This document shows positions 9,545-22,209 of a stretch of DNA of 64,000 bases, piece after piece; the first letter of the stretch is position 1, and each line of letters opens with the position of its first letter. Below the pieces are notes generated by a model. That model worked only from the letters and a program-made list of their open reading frames with translations. It was not told the origin of the DNA and made no database searches. The translations under genes and the position numbers were made by a program. The DNA comes from Epiperipatus broadwayi (taxonomy: Eukaryota; Onychophora; Udeonychophora; Euonychophora; Peripatidae). The stretch lies in contig JAQFVV010000032.1 of the NCBI GenBank assembly GCA_028023455.1, positions 498,001 to 562,000 on the forward strand, read 5' to 3'.

Positions 9545-12500
9545 CAAGTGTAATAAAGTGTGATTAAAAATAATATTAATCCTCATTTATTTAAAATAAT
9601 TCTAGAAATTATCTTTCATTCAAACCAAAATCCATTTATTTAATTGATTTTCAATTATTACATCACATATGATAAAAAGGTTTTGTGTTTTCAGTGTGTG
9701 ACATAGCGTTCTTTTATCATTAAGGGACAAAATGGTGTAAGAATAACATGTAAGCAAGACATGTTACGAATATTTTAAAAATAATTGATAAGCAAAGGTA
9801 TTACACAAGAATTTCTCATATGAATCAAAATACAAAATTGTGATATTTAATAACAGTATGAATTGCTAAATTTAAAGGAGTCTGTTCAAGTCTGCCAACT
9901 GGTAAATCAAATCGCTAATAATTTTCTCAATATCTACATTTGGAATATGTTGGAACGTTTAACTTTGAAAGTACAATTAATAGCAGAAGGTCAGTATGTT
10001 TTGGAATATTTTATTGCATGAAAACTGGCAACATTAAATAAATATTTTAATTGTAGATGTTTTTGGACATGAAAGCTTTACTTTAAAAAAAAAGTTTGAA
10101 ATCAAATTTAAATTTTATTGAAACGCTACTTTAATGTTTCTGTATATCAGTAACTAAATAATAAAGAATTGATTATCTTATCTAAACATATACTGCTAGT
10201 AATGTACTTACTATTTAATTTGCCTACTACTTAAATAATGATAACAACCTTTAAACAATTAACTAAAACTACTTTCTAATTTCAATCACCAATTTTGAAT
10301 TATTAAATCATTGTGCTCTGATTATTATTCATGCATTTAAATGTGGATAGACAAAGTAATATAGCCTGGATATTATAAATTTGGAACAATGCTCGATAAA
10401 AATGTAGAATTTAATAGCTTTTGAAGAATATTTTCATTTAAACTCTACATGTCATCATTTTGAAATTGTTTCATATTCATAGAGCCCACATAAAATCCAT
10501 TAATTTAGAATTACTCATAATAATTAGAACAAATGGATATAATGACATCTATGAAATCGGGCTATAATTTATAATTATTACTTTGCATAAAGCGTATTTA
10601 TTGTTCAAGACAAGTTATATTTATTTCATGGGTAATATTTAGTATTCCAAAAATGGTGTATATTTTTATTTATGAATTTGAGTAAGAATGTTTTTATTGT
10701 CATATGCACTTATATGTGATGTTCATGATTTGTATTTTTACTATGCTTAAATTAAATTCATGTGATTGAATAGAATATAGCGCTTGTGAAAAGTTTGAAA
10801 ATCACTGATAAATTTATGATGTGTGTCAACCTCTCATGAATTGTCTTATGAGTCTTTCCAGGGTTCTGTTCCTATACTCGTGTCACTTGTATTGCATTAT
10901 TACTATATTTATATTTTAAGCAAGATAAATCAGTATATTAGTTGTCTTTATTATCAAAACACTTTTTATTATATCTGAATTTACATCTGCTACATTGCTG
11001 GTGTTATTCTGAATTAGCAGAATAACTGAGAAGGATGATTTTGCATTTTAGATATGAAGTAAATATTTACACTGCTTTATAAATGTTATAGGGAATTAGT
11101 CTGCGCTGGTGATTAATCTGCAGAATAATTACTTGCCACATTCTGTATTTTCACACTCATTCCTGTACTGGTGGTTAATCCGTGGAATTGTATAATTATA
11201 TTTGTTGCTCTATGGTGGTGTATAAACCCACAAGGTATTCAATGTTGTATCATTCCTATGTGTAGATGTATGCATCCACAGGGATATCATTTTACTTTAT
11301 AAATGTAAGTTTGGAGAAAGTTTTTGTGCTATGTTGCTAAAATCATCTTCTTTCATCTATAAGTACAACTTATAAGTTTGGTCATAAAGTGTAGCAGGGC
11401 ATCTTATCTAAATTATCCCCATAATGTATTGCATGTTTGTTAATTAATATTTTAACTGAACTAAAGTTTGAATCTTCACTTCAGTATTGCATTATAGCCA
11501 ATTCCTGCAAATACAAAATTATTTATTAAAAATTAGTATATTGTTTCTGGAACTGACACATTAGGTATTTCATGATTTGATGTTGAATTTCAGTGTTTTC
11601 CTCAAGGAAACTGTGCCTATGATATATCTATTGAAGTAAACAAATGGAATGTTATTTTATTCATTTGCTTGTATTTGTTTTTATTTATTATATTAAAACA
11701 TTATATATCAATAATTTGTTAATGATAAATTGTAAATAAATATTAATTTATAATTAAACTTACTGTACCATTGCTATTTTTCATTCAGAAAACCAGAAAT
11801 CCTATATCTTGAATAGAGCATACATTGGAGTACATACTGTTGTCAATATGACATAAGAGTCTTAGTAATATTTTGAGAGAATATTTGAATACTTTTGTAT
11901 TTGGTAGTTTATGATGTGTAGGGTACAATAAAAAATCCCATTTGCCTTTTCCATCACTTTAACTTTGCTTTGTTGATTCTAGTACATGATATAAAATTGA
12001 TTGATTTGATAAAGTTATAAACAAATTTACTAGATAATACTATGATTGAATTTATTTTCTTAATGTTATAATTGTCATTCATCAAACATAACAAGAGTCT
12101 CTCTGCTACTTATTAAACTGTAAATTTAAGTTTATAAGGTAAGAACACAAGTTTTCCCTGCTTATTATTATTGCAAAGCTCATACCTAGACTAACATTTC
12201 TACCAAAATCATATATGTCATCCTAAAATTTATAATCGTTAATAGTTTCACAAATTATTTTATTTTGTCTATGGTCGGCCATAAGGTTTTATGCAATAAA
12301 AATTGTAGATTAAGATTTTGGGGGATAATACAAGTTACAGAAGTGTAATTTGTCTTAAGTAATTTAATGTACTCCTACATACTGCTATGATAGGTATTTG
12401 TGGTGTAACCTGGCCACAACCAAATTAGACCATAACAATTTCATATTATACAAATAATTTTGCTTGTTGCGACCTGACAGGATTTTGGTTACAGACTTTT

Positions 12501-12561
12501 TGGCATGCAATGTGGCACGCTTGATTACTTATGTTCACTACATGTGCTCCAGATTTCAGTT

Positions 12562-12566
<5 letters not shown>
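9545..12566 (+). repeat. Unclassified ~3-kb dispersed repeat, copy 1
   Basis: The segment aligns along its length, with substitutions and small indels, to the reverse complement of about 45945-49105. Anchors include the blocks at 9725-9850 versus 48840-48960, 11800-11880 versus 46680-46760 and 12400-12540 versus 46020-46160. No long ORF or known domain is present. Its right end (CAGTTACA) abuts a 90-bp (TA)n tract. The left limit is where alignment with the other copy fades. It could be a long solo LTR or another non-coding element, and I cannot classify it. Confidence 0.75.

Positions 12567-12656
<90 letters not shown>
12566..12656. repeat. (TA)n microsatellite, about 90 bp, uninterrupted
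   Basis: Pure TA run lying between the end of the ~3-kb repeat and a PLE fragment. All Ile-Tyr reading frames here are artefacts of the repeat. Confidence 0.97.
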
Positions 12657-12658
<2 letters not shown>

Positions 12659-12731
12659 TAATATTTTCAAGGATAAAAGATGTCATATTATTATTCATCA
12701 GCTATTTATTCTCATATAAAATTAATAAATC

Positions 12732-13004
12732 ATGATATCAAATTTGAAAAAAACAAATATTTTAGCAAAAATTGAACAATATGACCAGAGATTGCTAAGA
12801 GAAGCTATAGAGATTTTTAAAAGGCCCAAGAGCATAAATGAAAGATGTGAATTAAAGAAGATTAACAATATTTGGAAGAAGCTATTGGAAGCGAAAATAA
12901 ATTTTAAAACTTCTCAACCAATATATGAGGAGAAAGAAAACAATAAAAACGATTTTAAATCTCACGCTCATTCTTATTATAATTTGAAAAAGAGAATGCT
13001 CTGA
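12732..13004 (+). pseudogene. Penelope-like GIY-YIG C-terminal fragment
   Basis: 90 codons. From the ninth residue (TNILAKIEQYDQRLLREAIE) the frame matches residues 215 onward of the protein at 469-1368 almost exactly, including the conserved Glu in EAIEI. The start codon lies in out-of-frame sequence created by the A insertion, so it is not a natural start. The catalytic GIY and YIG strands are absent and the fragment cannot be functional. The stop codon again overlaps the CTGANGA box. Confidence 0.8.
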
Positions 13005-13036
13005 CGAAGATACTGGATATTGTACTGAAACGTTAG
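13001..13036 (+). ncRNA. Second copy of the PLE hammerhead-like motif
   Basis: CTGACGA at 13001-13007 and GAAA at 13027-13030, spacing and flanks as in the copy at 1365. The variable base of CTGANGA differs (C instead of G) while the fixed bases are kept. Confidence 0.3.
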
Positions 13037-13106
13037 CATTTAGCTTTTTTTTTAACTACTCGGAGTATCCCGCAATTAGTAATAATAATATGACATATAT
13101 ATATAT

Positions 13107-15169
13107 TGTAACGATATATAAATATGTCATTACATTAATTTAAAATAAAAACTTAAAAGTTCACAAATAAAAGTAAAAAACTAAACACTAAAATTAAAAA
13201 GTTTGTTAAACGTATACACATTTGCACAGATGCCAAACTTTAAAAATATTTTTTTTAAAAAAAAAAAAACAAATAAATAAGTATTTGAACGTACTTTTTT
13301 ATATATAAAAAAAAAAAGTACAAGATTTAAAAATAAAAACAGGTATTAATTAATGTAATCTGTAAATGGAAATGATTGTTTATGAATTATCGAAAACCAA
13401 ACTGGCCCTTGGGCTCTATTATAATTAAAATGATCTGATGAAAGATAGATAAGAAAATAAAGAGAAATTAGCTTGACCAATGGAAGCACTAAGCCTTGGC
13501 TCGGACCCTAACGAAAGTGATGGATTAGTGATGTTTTATTGATTGAATCCGTGTGGATAATATAAAAAGGAAATACAGTTATTTCTGACAGTTCCAGCAT
13601 TGTGTGTTTGAGAGGTGGTAGGATGCACATACCACACTCTCTAGTTAAAAAAAATATAAAATGAAAAGACTGTGATACAAGAATGGAACCAGCTAATGCT
13701 ACCTCCAGAAAATTATCTTCCAATGGAGACGTCACGGGAATTAAAAAACAGGAACCTGGAATCTTCTACCGTAAGCTATATTGATATGAACTCTAAATTT
13801 AAAAATAACTAAGAACTCTCGTTCAAGCATATCAACTTCCATCTGACTTTTTTAAGTTTAAAATCAAATTAATAATGTTTAAAATCAAATTAATAATGTT
13901 TAATTTTATATGTTTTCTGATTGATAAAAATCATTTCCATTTTTTTTTCTTATTGTATAAAGTGTTTATTCTTTAAATTTTAAATGATGAAATTTAGGTT
14001 GGGTATAGACGTTGCATAGATTTTTTAGTGGTTGATTATGTTGTGGTTTTCACATTCGATTAGAATATATGGGTCAACGATATCACTACAGCATCTTACG
14101 ATGAATGCTAATGAGATTTGTTTAGTCCCTATGCAAGTGACATTTATCGATGACTTTGTATTTTGATCGGTTGTGTTTAATTTGGGATGATTTTGACCGT
14201 GGAATCTGCGCAGCTGATCTATACTCAACATTTTAAAACAAATTTTATAAAATTCATTTGTGCGAACGTATCTAAATGTTAAATTTAAGTCGGGTGTGAA
14301 TGGCTATATAGCTTTGTAAAGTTATATTAAGGGAGGGTAATCTTAGGTTATTCGTTTCGTAGTTGAATTGGCTCAATGGATTGGATATATTTGTGTAATT
14401 AGTAGATGTAGTATGAGATCCGCTTCGGGCAGGATTGCATATATATGCCACACACCTTCTGTTTGCCTATGGATGGGTTTGTAAGTCAGCAGAAGACCGC
14501 AGTCCATTCCTATGGAGTTTTTTGTTTATTGTTCTACTCGCCAACAGATGTCACATTCCTTTTGGTGGAGAGACCATGTCTTCTCTAATCTACTTACTGA
14601 TAAGATGTACTTTCCTGACAGTATAGTATTTTGTGTTGTCATATCATGCTACATTGAATACATGAATGTATCAGATGGATTGGCGCCAGTTGATTGTGAA
14701 ATTTGTTGCCTAAGGTTAAATCAGGGAAGAATATTTCTTTTCAAATGCAGATCTATGTAGTCTATTCATACATGACTATCTAAATAAAATATTAAACTCA
14801 TTGAAAATTAGTTAAATGTAAAATTAAAAGATTAATAGAAAAATCTAAAATGTTGAATTTATTCCTCAAAGTTTAAATGTTATTTTATATGTGCATAAAT
14901 AAATATTTTTATGTGTTAATTTCTGGCAGTGGCTTTTATTTATTGATATTTAAGATATAAATTAAGATATAGATTTTTATCTCTGCGTCTCCGCTGAGCT
15001 AGTGACTTGGGCTAACGATCGGAATATTTAAATAAAGTGGAATCTTAACAGCGCATATCTGCCTACTTTATAAATTTTTCTACTCTCAAATGCCTAGATG
15101 GCACCCTGACAGTTGCAGATATTGTTTTTGTGGTTAGATTCGATCTTCACTTTCATTTCGATCGTTATA
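13107..15169 (+). repeat. Left LTR of the TRIM-like element
   Basis: Starts with the small inverted repeat TGTAACGATATATA / TATGTCATTACA and ends CGTTATA. A TATA box (TATAAAAAGG at 13561-13570) lies about 450 bases in and is conserved in the right LTR. ORFs inside, such as 14435-14760, are not conserved as protein between copies. Confidence 0.75.
13561..13570 (+). promoter_or_regulatory. LTR TATA box
   Basis: TATAAAAAGG, with the same word at 16213-16222 in the right LTR. Its orientation agrees with the primer-site placement and so supports plus-strand transcription of the element. Confidence 0.5.
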
Positions 15170-15768
15170 ATTGGCATCCCAAGTGTGGCCTTACCTCAGA
15201 GATTGGCCCTGAGAAGGAGAATTGATGATGATGAAATTTTCTATCTTTAATAAATCACGAGTGCCCTGAGAATTTTAAAAGTGAATCATGCCCGTAAATT
15301 TTTTTCTGAAATTGTATAAATATATTTGTTGTATTGACGTGGAGTTACAGTTTGAAATTTTGTCTTAAAGGTACTGCCAGTAAGAAAAATTGCGCATATG
15401 TAAAGAGAAATACGAGGAATAAAAAGTAATAAATAAAACGTAATTAATAAATATAAATCATAATTTTTTTTTAAAAAAAAGTCTTGTTTAAAATCTAATC
15501 GTTTAACTTGCCTTAATAATACTTAAAAGTTGAAGAAAAGAAACTTGGAAGGGAGGGGGCAGAAATTTAGCTGGAAATAAGGAATCAACAGTTAACATTT
15601 TTTTTAATCATTATATTTGTGTGTAATTACGGTTTTGTCTTGTAAAAAAAAAGTTTTGTCTTTTTGAAATTTTCATATATAATCAATTTGTGTAACGTAA
15701 TTACTAACACTAAGTAAAGTCTTTTTTTTTTTTTTAATGTTTTTGTTTTTTGAGGAAGTTTACTGATA
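15170..15768 (+). other. Internal region of TRIM-like element with primer-site candidate
   Basis: TGGCATCCCAAGTGTGGC at 15172-15189 starts two bases after the LTR and has the TGG opening expected of a tRNA primer-binding site. I cannot name the tRNA. A purine-rich run (GGAAGGGAGGGGGCAG, about 15549-15564) is polypurine-like but about 200 bp short of the right LTR. A weaker TGAGGAAG lies at about 15751-15758, near the LTR. No coding capacity. Confidence 0.55.
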
Positions 15769-17769
15769 TGTAACAATATATAAATATGTCGTTACATTAA
15801 TTTAAAATAAAAACTTAAAAGTTCGCAAATAAAAGTAAAAAACTAAACGCTAAAATTAAAATGTTTGTTAAACGTATATACATTCGCACAGATGCCAAAC
15901 TTTAAAATTTTTTTTTTTTAAAAAACAAATAAATAAGTATTTGAACGTACTTTTTTATAAAAAAAAAAAGTACAAGATTTAAAAATAAAAACAGGTATTA
16001 ATTAATGTAATCTGTAAATGGAAATGATTGTTTATGAATTATCGAAAACCAAACTGGCCCTTGGGCTCTATTATAATTAAAATGATCTGATGAAAGATAG
16101 ATAAGAAAATAAAGAGAAATTAGCTTGACCAATGGAAGCACTAAGCCTTGGCTCGGACCCTAACGAAAGTGATGGATTAGTGACATTTTATTGATTGAAT
16201 CCGTGTGGATAATATAAAAAGGAAATACAGTTTTTTCTGACTTTTCCAGCGTTGTGTGTTTGAGAGGTGGTAGGACGCACATACCACACTCTCTATTTAA
16301 AAAGGAAAAATGAAAAGACTGTGATACCTTGAACCAGCTATTGCCATCTCCAGAACATTATCTTCCAATGGAGGCGTCACAGGAATTAAAAGCAGAAACC
16401 TGGACTCTTCTACCGTGAGCTATGAACTTTACAAATTAACAACAACCAAAAAAGTAATTAAGAACTTTCGTCATTGATTTTTTTTTAAAGATTCAGCTAA
16501 TTTAAATTTTAAAATGAACTCTTATTTGATTTTCAAATTAATAATTGATTGTTTAAATTTATATAGTTAAGTTTTGCTAAAATCATTTCCATTTTATTAT
16601 TTTTATTTGTAGTAATATTTATTGTAGAAATTATTAAATGCATTACATTTAAGTTGGGTATAGACATTGCAGAGATTCGTTAGCGGTTGATTATGTTGTG
16701 GTTTTCACAGTCGATTAGAATATATAAGTCAAAGATGTCCTAGAGTGTCTTACGATGAACACCAAAGGGTCTCCTGTATTCCCTCAGCAATTGATGTTAT
16801 CGATTGACTTTGTAGTTTGATCGTTTGTGTTTAATTTGGAATGTTTTAGACCATGGAATCTATGTAATCGATCTATACCCAACATTTTTAAACAAATCTG
16901 TGCGAACGTATTTAAATGTTAAATTTAAGTTGGGCGTGAATGGCTATATAGTTTTGTAAAGTTATATTAAGGGAGGGTAATCTTAGGTTATTTGTTTCGT
17001 TGTTAAATTGGGTCAATGGATTGGATATATTGATGTAGTTAGTAGATGTAGTCGGAGATTCGCTAGTGGCAGAATCATTTATATTTACGCCGCACTCACC
17101 CGTTTGCCTATGAAAGGAATTATAAGACAGAGAATGCAGTTCCTTTCTATGGAGTTTTTTTTTATTGTTCTTCTCATTAGATAGATGTAATATTCCTATC
17201 TGATGAGAGTCAATGCCTTCTCTTAATATTTTTGGTGCTGTCATATTCTGTATTACATTGAATACATGATGTATCAGATGAATTGATGCCAGTTTGACTG
17301 CAAATTTTAGCCTAAGGTTAAATAGGGATACAATATTTTCTTTTCAAATGCAGATCTATGTAGTCTATTCATACTTGACTATCTAAATAAAATATTAAAC
17401 TCATTGAAACTTAGTTAAATGTAAAATTAAAAGTTAATATAAAAATCTAAAATGTTAAACTTATTCCTCAAAATTTAAATGTTATTTTATATGTGCGTAA
17501 ATAAATATTTTTTATGTGTTAATTTCTGGCAGTGGCTTTTATTTATTGATATTTAAGATATAAATTAAGATATAGATTTTTATCTCTGCGTCTCCACTGA
17601 GCTAGTGACTTGGGCTAACGATCGGAATATTTAAATAAAGTGGAATCTTAACAGCACATATCTGCCTACTCTATAAATTTTTCTAGGTTTAAATGTCTAG
17701 ATGGTGCCTTGTAGAGCAGATCCCGTTTTGCGGTTAGATTCGATCTTCACTTTCATTTCAATCATTATA
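15769..17769 (+). repeat. Right LTR of the TRIM-like element
   Basis: Starts TGTAACAATATATAAATATG and ends CATTATA directly before a short TA tract. It parallels the left LTR over its full length. The 110-codon minus-strand frame at 16912-17244 is not preserved in the sister copies and is not a gene. Confidence 0.75.
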
Positions 17770-17783
17770 ATATATATATATAT

Positions 17784-19271
17784 AGTGCCTAGACCAAATT
17801 GGCACATGTATATAAAATAATTTTGTCTAAAAAAATTATTAAAATAAAAATCTTTTGTAAAAGAGTTCTAAATAAAAGATGGAAAATAATTGACTAAAAG
17901 TGGGAAAAGAGTTTTCTTTAGAAAGTTAAACTAAAGGTTTTATAAAAGGAAGTAAAGTTTTTCTTAATTGATATTCGTAAATATAAATAATTAATAGCTT
18001 CAAAATATAAATCTCTTTTCTTTTGAATTGAATAAAAAATAATATTACAACTAATTTTGATGTGTAGAATAAAATTATATATGTGCTTGCGAATGTAAAA
18101 TAAATGTATCCATATTAAATATTATAAATAAATGTGTGTTAAAATCATATTGAAAAACACATAAAAACAAATATTGAAATGAAATGTATTTAAAAACACA
18201 GCGGTGAGCTACTAATTAAAGATGTAAAAACAACACATTATGAGGACTATTACTAATTAAACAATCTTCCAAAACACAATGTCAAAAAATTATCAATGAA
18301 ATTTTGACAACATATATTTGCCGGAGGATATTGAAACAAAAACATTTTGCATATATAAATAGCCAGATTTTTATTGGACATCAGTTTTCAGCCTAGTTTC
18401 CAGTGACAGTCCTGTTTAAGTTCAGATTATGTATCCAGAAACAGAAATGCAGTGTTGAGCAGCTTCAGGAAATATATGCTCTTATTTCAGCTTTTAGTCC
18501 AATAAGATCAGCAAGACCTGCCCGTAATTAATGTCTACCTAACAGCTCAGAAATCCTCCATCAATGTTCAACTGTCTTCAAAAATAAAACCAACAGATTA
18601 GCATCAAATCTCCTCAAGAAACCTCAATTCTAACCGGTTAGCTATCCTTTATTAGATATACTCCATCAGAAGCAGCTAACAACAAGCAATATCCTTGTTC
18701 CAAAAATACTAGGTAAAACATTTTATTATTCTCATTTATATGTAGGAGCCACCGCTGTAATTCATAAATCCTACAGAGACAAGTAATTTGAACTTTATAA
18801 GCATGCATAAAATGAACTATTGATGTATGTGTTTGTGAATGTTAGATAATTTAAATGTCAATGATTATTTTTGCTCTTTCATAAAATATATCATAGTATG
18901 TTAACTTAAAATGTGTGTGTTATTTATAGATTTATAAAAAAAATTATAATTAGTAAATGTTAGTTAATAAATTGTCTTTAAAATTAGTTTTATTTGTCAG
19001 TCAATTCTTTTTATCAATTCTTTTTCTATATGTTATTACTGATTGAAATTAGACTGGGCTAGTTTATGGAATGTTTCGAGTGCTGGATTATGAGCCTACT
19101 GACCAAATACACTGTTTATTCTTCTGAATAGATAGCTGGTGCCTGAAATTTATTCCAAAACAAATAAAGTGTTTGGATAGTAGGGGTTTGAATCTAGCAG
19201 CCAAGGTGGGCCATTGTTGATAGTTAAATCTATCAATAATATCTCCCATTTTTCTTGAATGTGCCGGTTCA
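17784..19271 (+). mobile_element. Diverged solo LTR related to the 34-40 kb element
   Basis: Collinear similarity to the LTR at 34034-35698: the start (TGCCTAGACC...GGCACAT), an ATAAAAGGAAGTAAAG block, a TATAAAT box with a downstream ATCAGTT, a GACCTGCCCGT block, the GAATAGATAGCTGG block and the end CCGGTTCA. No internal sequence or partner LTR is adjacent. The left side touches a TA tract. The right limit is tentative, since similarity is weak after 19271 and unassigned sequence continues to the TA tract at 19375. Confidence 0.6.
18354..18386 (+). promoter_or_regulatory. Core promoter of the diverged LTR (TATA plus initiator)
   Basis: TATAAAT at 18354-18360 and ATCAGTT at 18380-18386, about 29 bases from TATA start to the central A. 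The same pair is conserved in the LTRs at 34.55 and 38.82 kb although the surrounding sequence differs, which supports function. Confidence 0.55.
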
Positions 19272-19372
19272 TTCATGTAACATTTATAAGATTATAAATG
19301 TGTTTTAAAGAAGTTTGAATAAAGCCAAAACCTTTGCAGGGTAAGTAACATCTTCTGTGGAGTGAACCCACT

Positions 19373-19374
<2 letters not shown>

Positions 19375-19418
<44 letters not shown>
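19375..19418. repeat. (TA)n microsatellite between two elements
   Basis: Pure TA run. Element-like sequence ends at CCCACTACA on its left, and repeat family F begins on its right. Confidence 0.9.
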
Positions 19419-19421
<3 letters not shown>

Positions 19422-20345
19422 ACCTTCTGGATAGGCACCAAAAATACTAATTGTAATTGTGTAGCACTGTCTCGGTAACAGCTTATAGCATCTAACTAAA
19501 AAAAAAATGAAATAACCTGAAATTTTAATTTTTTTTATTTATGACCTATAATTTTGTTAAAAGCACTTATAGCTATAATTTGAAGGTTTTGAGATGTTTA
19601 CTATTCTTCTTTGGTGAGTAATTAATGATAGAAAGGGGGTGGCTTGTCACAGAAGTTGTCAGTTTAGTTCAAGTTGATTCTAAATTGTTTTATTACTCTG
19701 CAGAACAGTATTGACATTTGTTTAGATAATCCTATGGTTTATTTACTTATAATATTTCAATCCATAGTTTAAACAGTACAATATGTTTAACTCATCATCA
19801 TAGAAACTTTCATTTTAGTCAGATCAGTTTAGTATCTGTGGCATAGTATTTGTGAATGTTCATGTATGTTTGTGCCATCTTTCAGCTTCATTTTTCATTC
19901 ATCTACTTCATTGTACTACCAAATATCATGTCTCATAGCAAAATATTTGACTTCATACCCAATAGCTTGAATAACCAGCTTAATTACATTTTAAGTGAAT
20001 CAATGGATCACTAGACTAGTGGATTATTAAACAACAGATATATTATTAAGTATATTATTTGCTAAAATAATTATCATTAATTTTATTCTGTTACTTTCGA
20101 AATACAAAATATTTTATTTTTAGTTAAATTTAATATTTTTTAAAGACAAAATGATTTTTTCTTTTTTATTTTTCAAGGCAAAAAATTTTTTTGCATATTT
20201 TTTGCTAATTAATTTCAATGCAATGAGTGGAACAATTTTGTTTCCAGAGACCTTTGAACTTTCAAATGACCTTGGATTATTGGAAGAACAGATGCTGTGT
20301 AATAGTCCGAGATATATAAAAAGGGATATTTTTTTTTTTACAAAA
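19419..20345 (+). repeat. Repeat family F, copy 1 (uninterrupted)
   Basis: Aligns, with considerable divergence, to 49405-49616 plus 51105-51770. Shared blocks include ACCTTCT..(A/T)GGCAC at the start, GGTAGAAGGGG / GATAGAAAGGGGG, a TTTGTTTAGAT block, a TTCATTTAC-type region, an AGTGATTAATGGATCTCT block and a region before GACCTTTG(A/G)A. No protein-coding capacity. It starts flush with a (TA)n tract, as does the second copy. Possibly a solo LTR, but the right end is unclear. Confidence 0.55.
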
Positions 20346-21040
20346 GGGTGACTTCATTTGACTTTAATGAACTTTACTTTGCTCTCTGATTTCATCATTT
20401 CTCTTCCAATAAAAGTTTTATTAGTACAATTTTGTTTTACAAGGTGATTCTTGCATGACCCAAGTTTTGAAGTGAAAAACCATTATTAATTTTTTGGAAA
20501 TAAAAATGTAAAATGACATTAAAATAAGGTACATCTTTTATTCTTTTTATCTAATTATTTTAAATTCCAAAATCATCATTTGAAATGCATATGTTTGCCT
20601 ATATTATGAGCTTTCCTTTTATATTTAACTTTCATATTTTATTTTATTTTTAACATGCACATATTTTATTATTTTCTTTATATTTAAATACAATTTTTAT
20701 TCACACATCTTTGTTCTTAAAATAAATGAAAAGAGAGATTTTTAGTTATAGATTTCTCTTTTTTTGTTAATAGTTTAATTTTTGCTAAGTTAGGTTTTCT
20801 TTGCCCTGAATTAATTAATTTGTAAAACTTTTACTGATAAATGACATTTGCCCTTTGTCAATCTATGTTTATATGAAGAAAACTGTTTAACTTTTTATGC
20901 ATTTCTTTTTTTTAAATGAGATACTTTAATTTCAAAATCGTTTTGTTATTTGAATATAAGATTTTATTTTAATAGTTGCAAACAACAATTTTACATGGAG
21001 TGCTATTTACTAGTGGTAATATATATTTATTGAATTTATA
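20346..21040. other. AT-rich sequence without recognised gene
   Basis: Nothing recognised. It may contain the uncertain right edge of family F. Confidence 0.4.
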
Positions 21041-21044
21041 AGTC

Positions 21045-21086
21045 TTTATATATATATATATATATATATTGTAGGGATATAATCCA

Positions 21087-21140
<54 letters not shown>
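21045..21140. repeat. Two (TA)n tracts separated by a 25-bp spacer
   Basis: TA runs at about 21045-21069 and 21093-21140 around a short unique spacer. Confidence 0.9.
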
Positions 21141-21143
<3 letters not shown>

Positions 21144-21363
21144 AAACAAAAATGCAAGTTAAAAAACTTGCTAACGCTTGTATTTATGTCCACAGATGGC
21201 GTCCTACCAAAAACACCTATCAAGCGTATGTTTCGTTCACATAAACGTCAGAGTAGTTAGTATTCACTATCTCTAACTATAATTCCACTTTCAGATCATG
21301 ATTTCAAGCTATTTGCTATTGTCAGTGAAAGACAGGAAAAAAGAAACTATATATATATATATA
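21141..21363. other. GC-richer short block between TA tracts, possible small mobile element
   Basis: About 200 bp with visibly higher GC than its neighbours, bounded by (TA)n at 21093-21140 and at 21347-21363. It contains GATGGCGTCCTACC, a word similar to the CGCCATCT seen in the ~2-kb LTR family. No ORF and no clear Pol III boxes, and not assigned to a family. Confidence 0.3.
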
Positions 21364-22200
21364 TAATTCAAGTAAAAATTAGCAGCCCCAATTTTTTTTC
21401 TTTATGTTGTTTATATGTACTATAGATATTTATATATGTGATTTATCTTAATGAGTAGAAATGAAAAAAATTGATGATGAATATATTAAACAAATAGTTA
21501 GCTATTTTTAAACTTTTGTATTTCATTAAATAATATAGGGATATTATTATATTATTTTATTTTTTAGTTAAAACAGGCTAAAATTGATTGATGAGTTTTA
21601 AATCTAAGATAGATTTGCAGATGGATAGCCTGAAAGACACAGGTGTGTTTGAAATAAATATATGAATGTGTGAATCATGATACCAGGTTTTGGAAAACTC
21701 ACTAACACATATATTTAGAGTTTTATGTTTTGTTGTATAATTTTTTGACTTCTAAAAAAAGGAAAAAAATTATCAAAAATAGGAGCAATTTTTAGCATAG
21801 GAGAAGAGATTTTCTTTTTACTTGAAGGAAATCGCTAGTAAAGTTTTATCAGTTTCATGTTTTTTATTTAAGATTATAGTGGCTTGTTTTAAAAGATCTT
21901 TGGGTGATTACTAAAGAAACTTTAACATATAGTCTATGCACAGCTGTAAATAGATTATGAAAATTATGAAATAGATTATGAAAATTAAGAAATAAAAACA
22001 TTGAGTCAAAAACGAATTTGGTTAATTATTTTTAAGTCCTACTAACTGAGGGAAAAGATCAGAGAAGAAAAAAGTTTAAAATACCATCAAAAAAAAGATT
22101 TTTGAGGAGCAAAATGTTGAAATATTATTTTATATAAAATAGCCTGAGATGTGTTGATAATTGAATAATATTGCATTTGAGTTTATGGAATGTGGGAATA
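21364..22200. other. AT-rich sequence without recognised gene
   Basis: Only a short tandem duplication (AAATAGATTATGAAAATTA-like, about 21952-21985) stands out. No gene. Confidence 0.45.
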
Positions 22201-22209
22201 TATATATAT

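Larger units (their letters stand above)
12689..13090 (+). mobile_element. Strongly 5'-truncated PLE 3' end
   Basis: Near-identical to about 1049-1440 of the first PLE fragment, starting within the GIY-YIG domain at the codons for SSAIYSHIK. It runs through the end of the ORF, the CTGACGA...GAAA motif and the 3' UTR, and ends by a short TA tract at 13095-13106. A one-base A insertion near 12752 and loss of a few codons distinguish it from the first copy. Confidence 0.85.
13107..17769 (+). mobile_element. Non-autonomous LTR retrotransposon with very short internal region (TRIM-like)
   Basis: Two ~2-kb direct repeats, 13107-15169 and 15769-17769, enclose only about 600 bp. The family LTR begins TGTAACGA and ends TCGTTACA (terminal C mutated to T in both of these copies; the minus-strand copy at 60253-62435 shows the full termini). 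A TGG-starting primer-site candidate sits two bases after the left LTR. There is no gag, protease, RT or integrase. Both outer flanks are (TA)n, so a target duplication cannot be distinguished. The LTRs have diverged by indels and substitutions, so this is not recent. Confidence 0.75.

Noticed and set aside
13508-17244. ORFs inside the ~2-kb LTR copies (13508-13735, 14025-14231, 14435-14760, 16912-17244)
   Set aside because: Other copies of the LTR do not preserve these frames, and no domain is recognisable.
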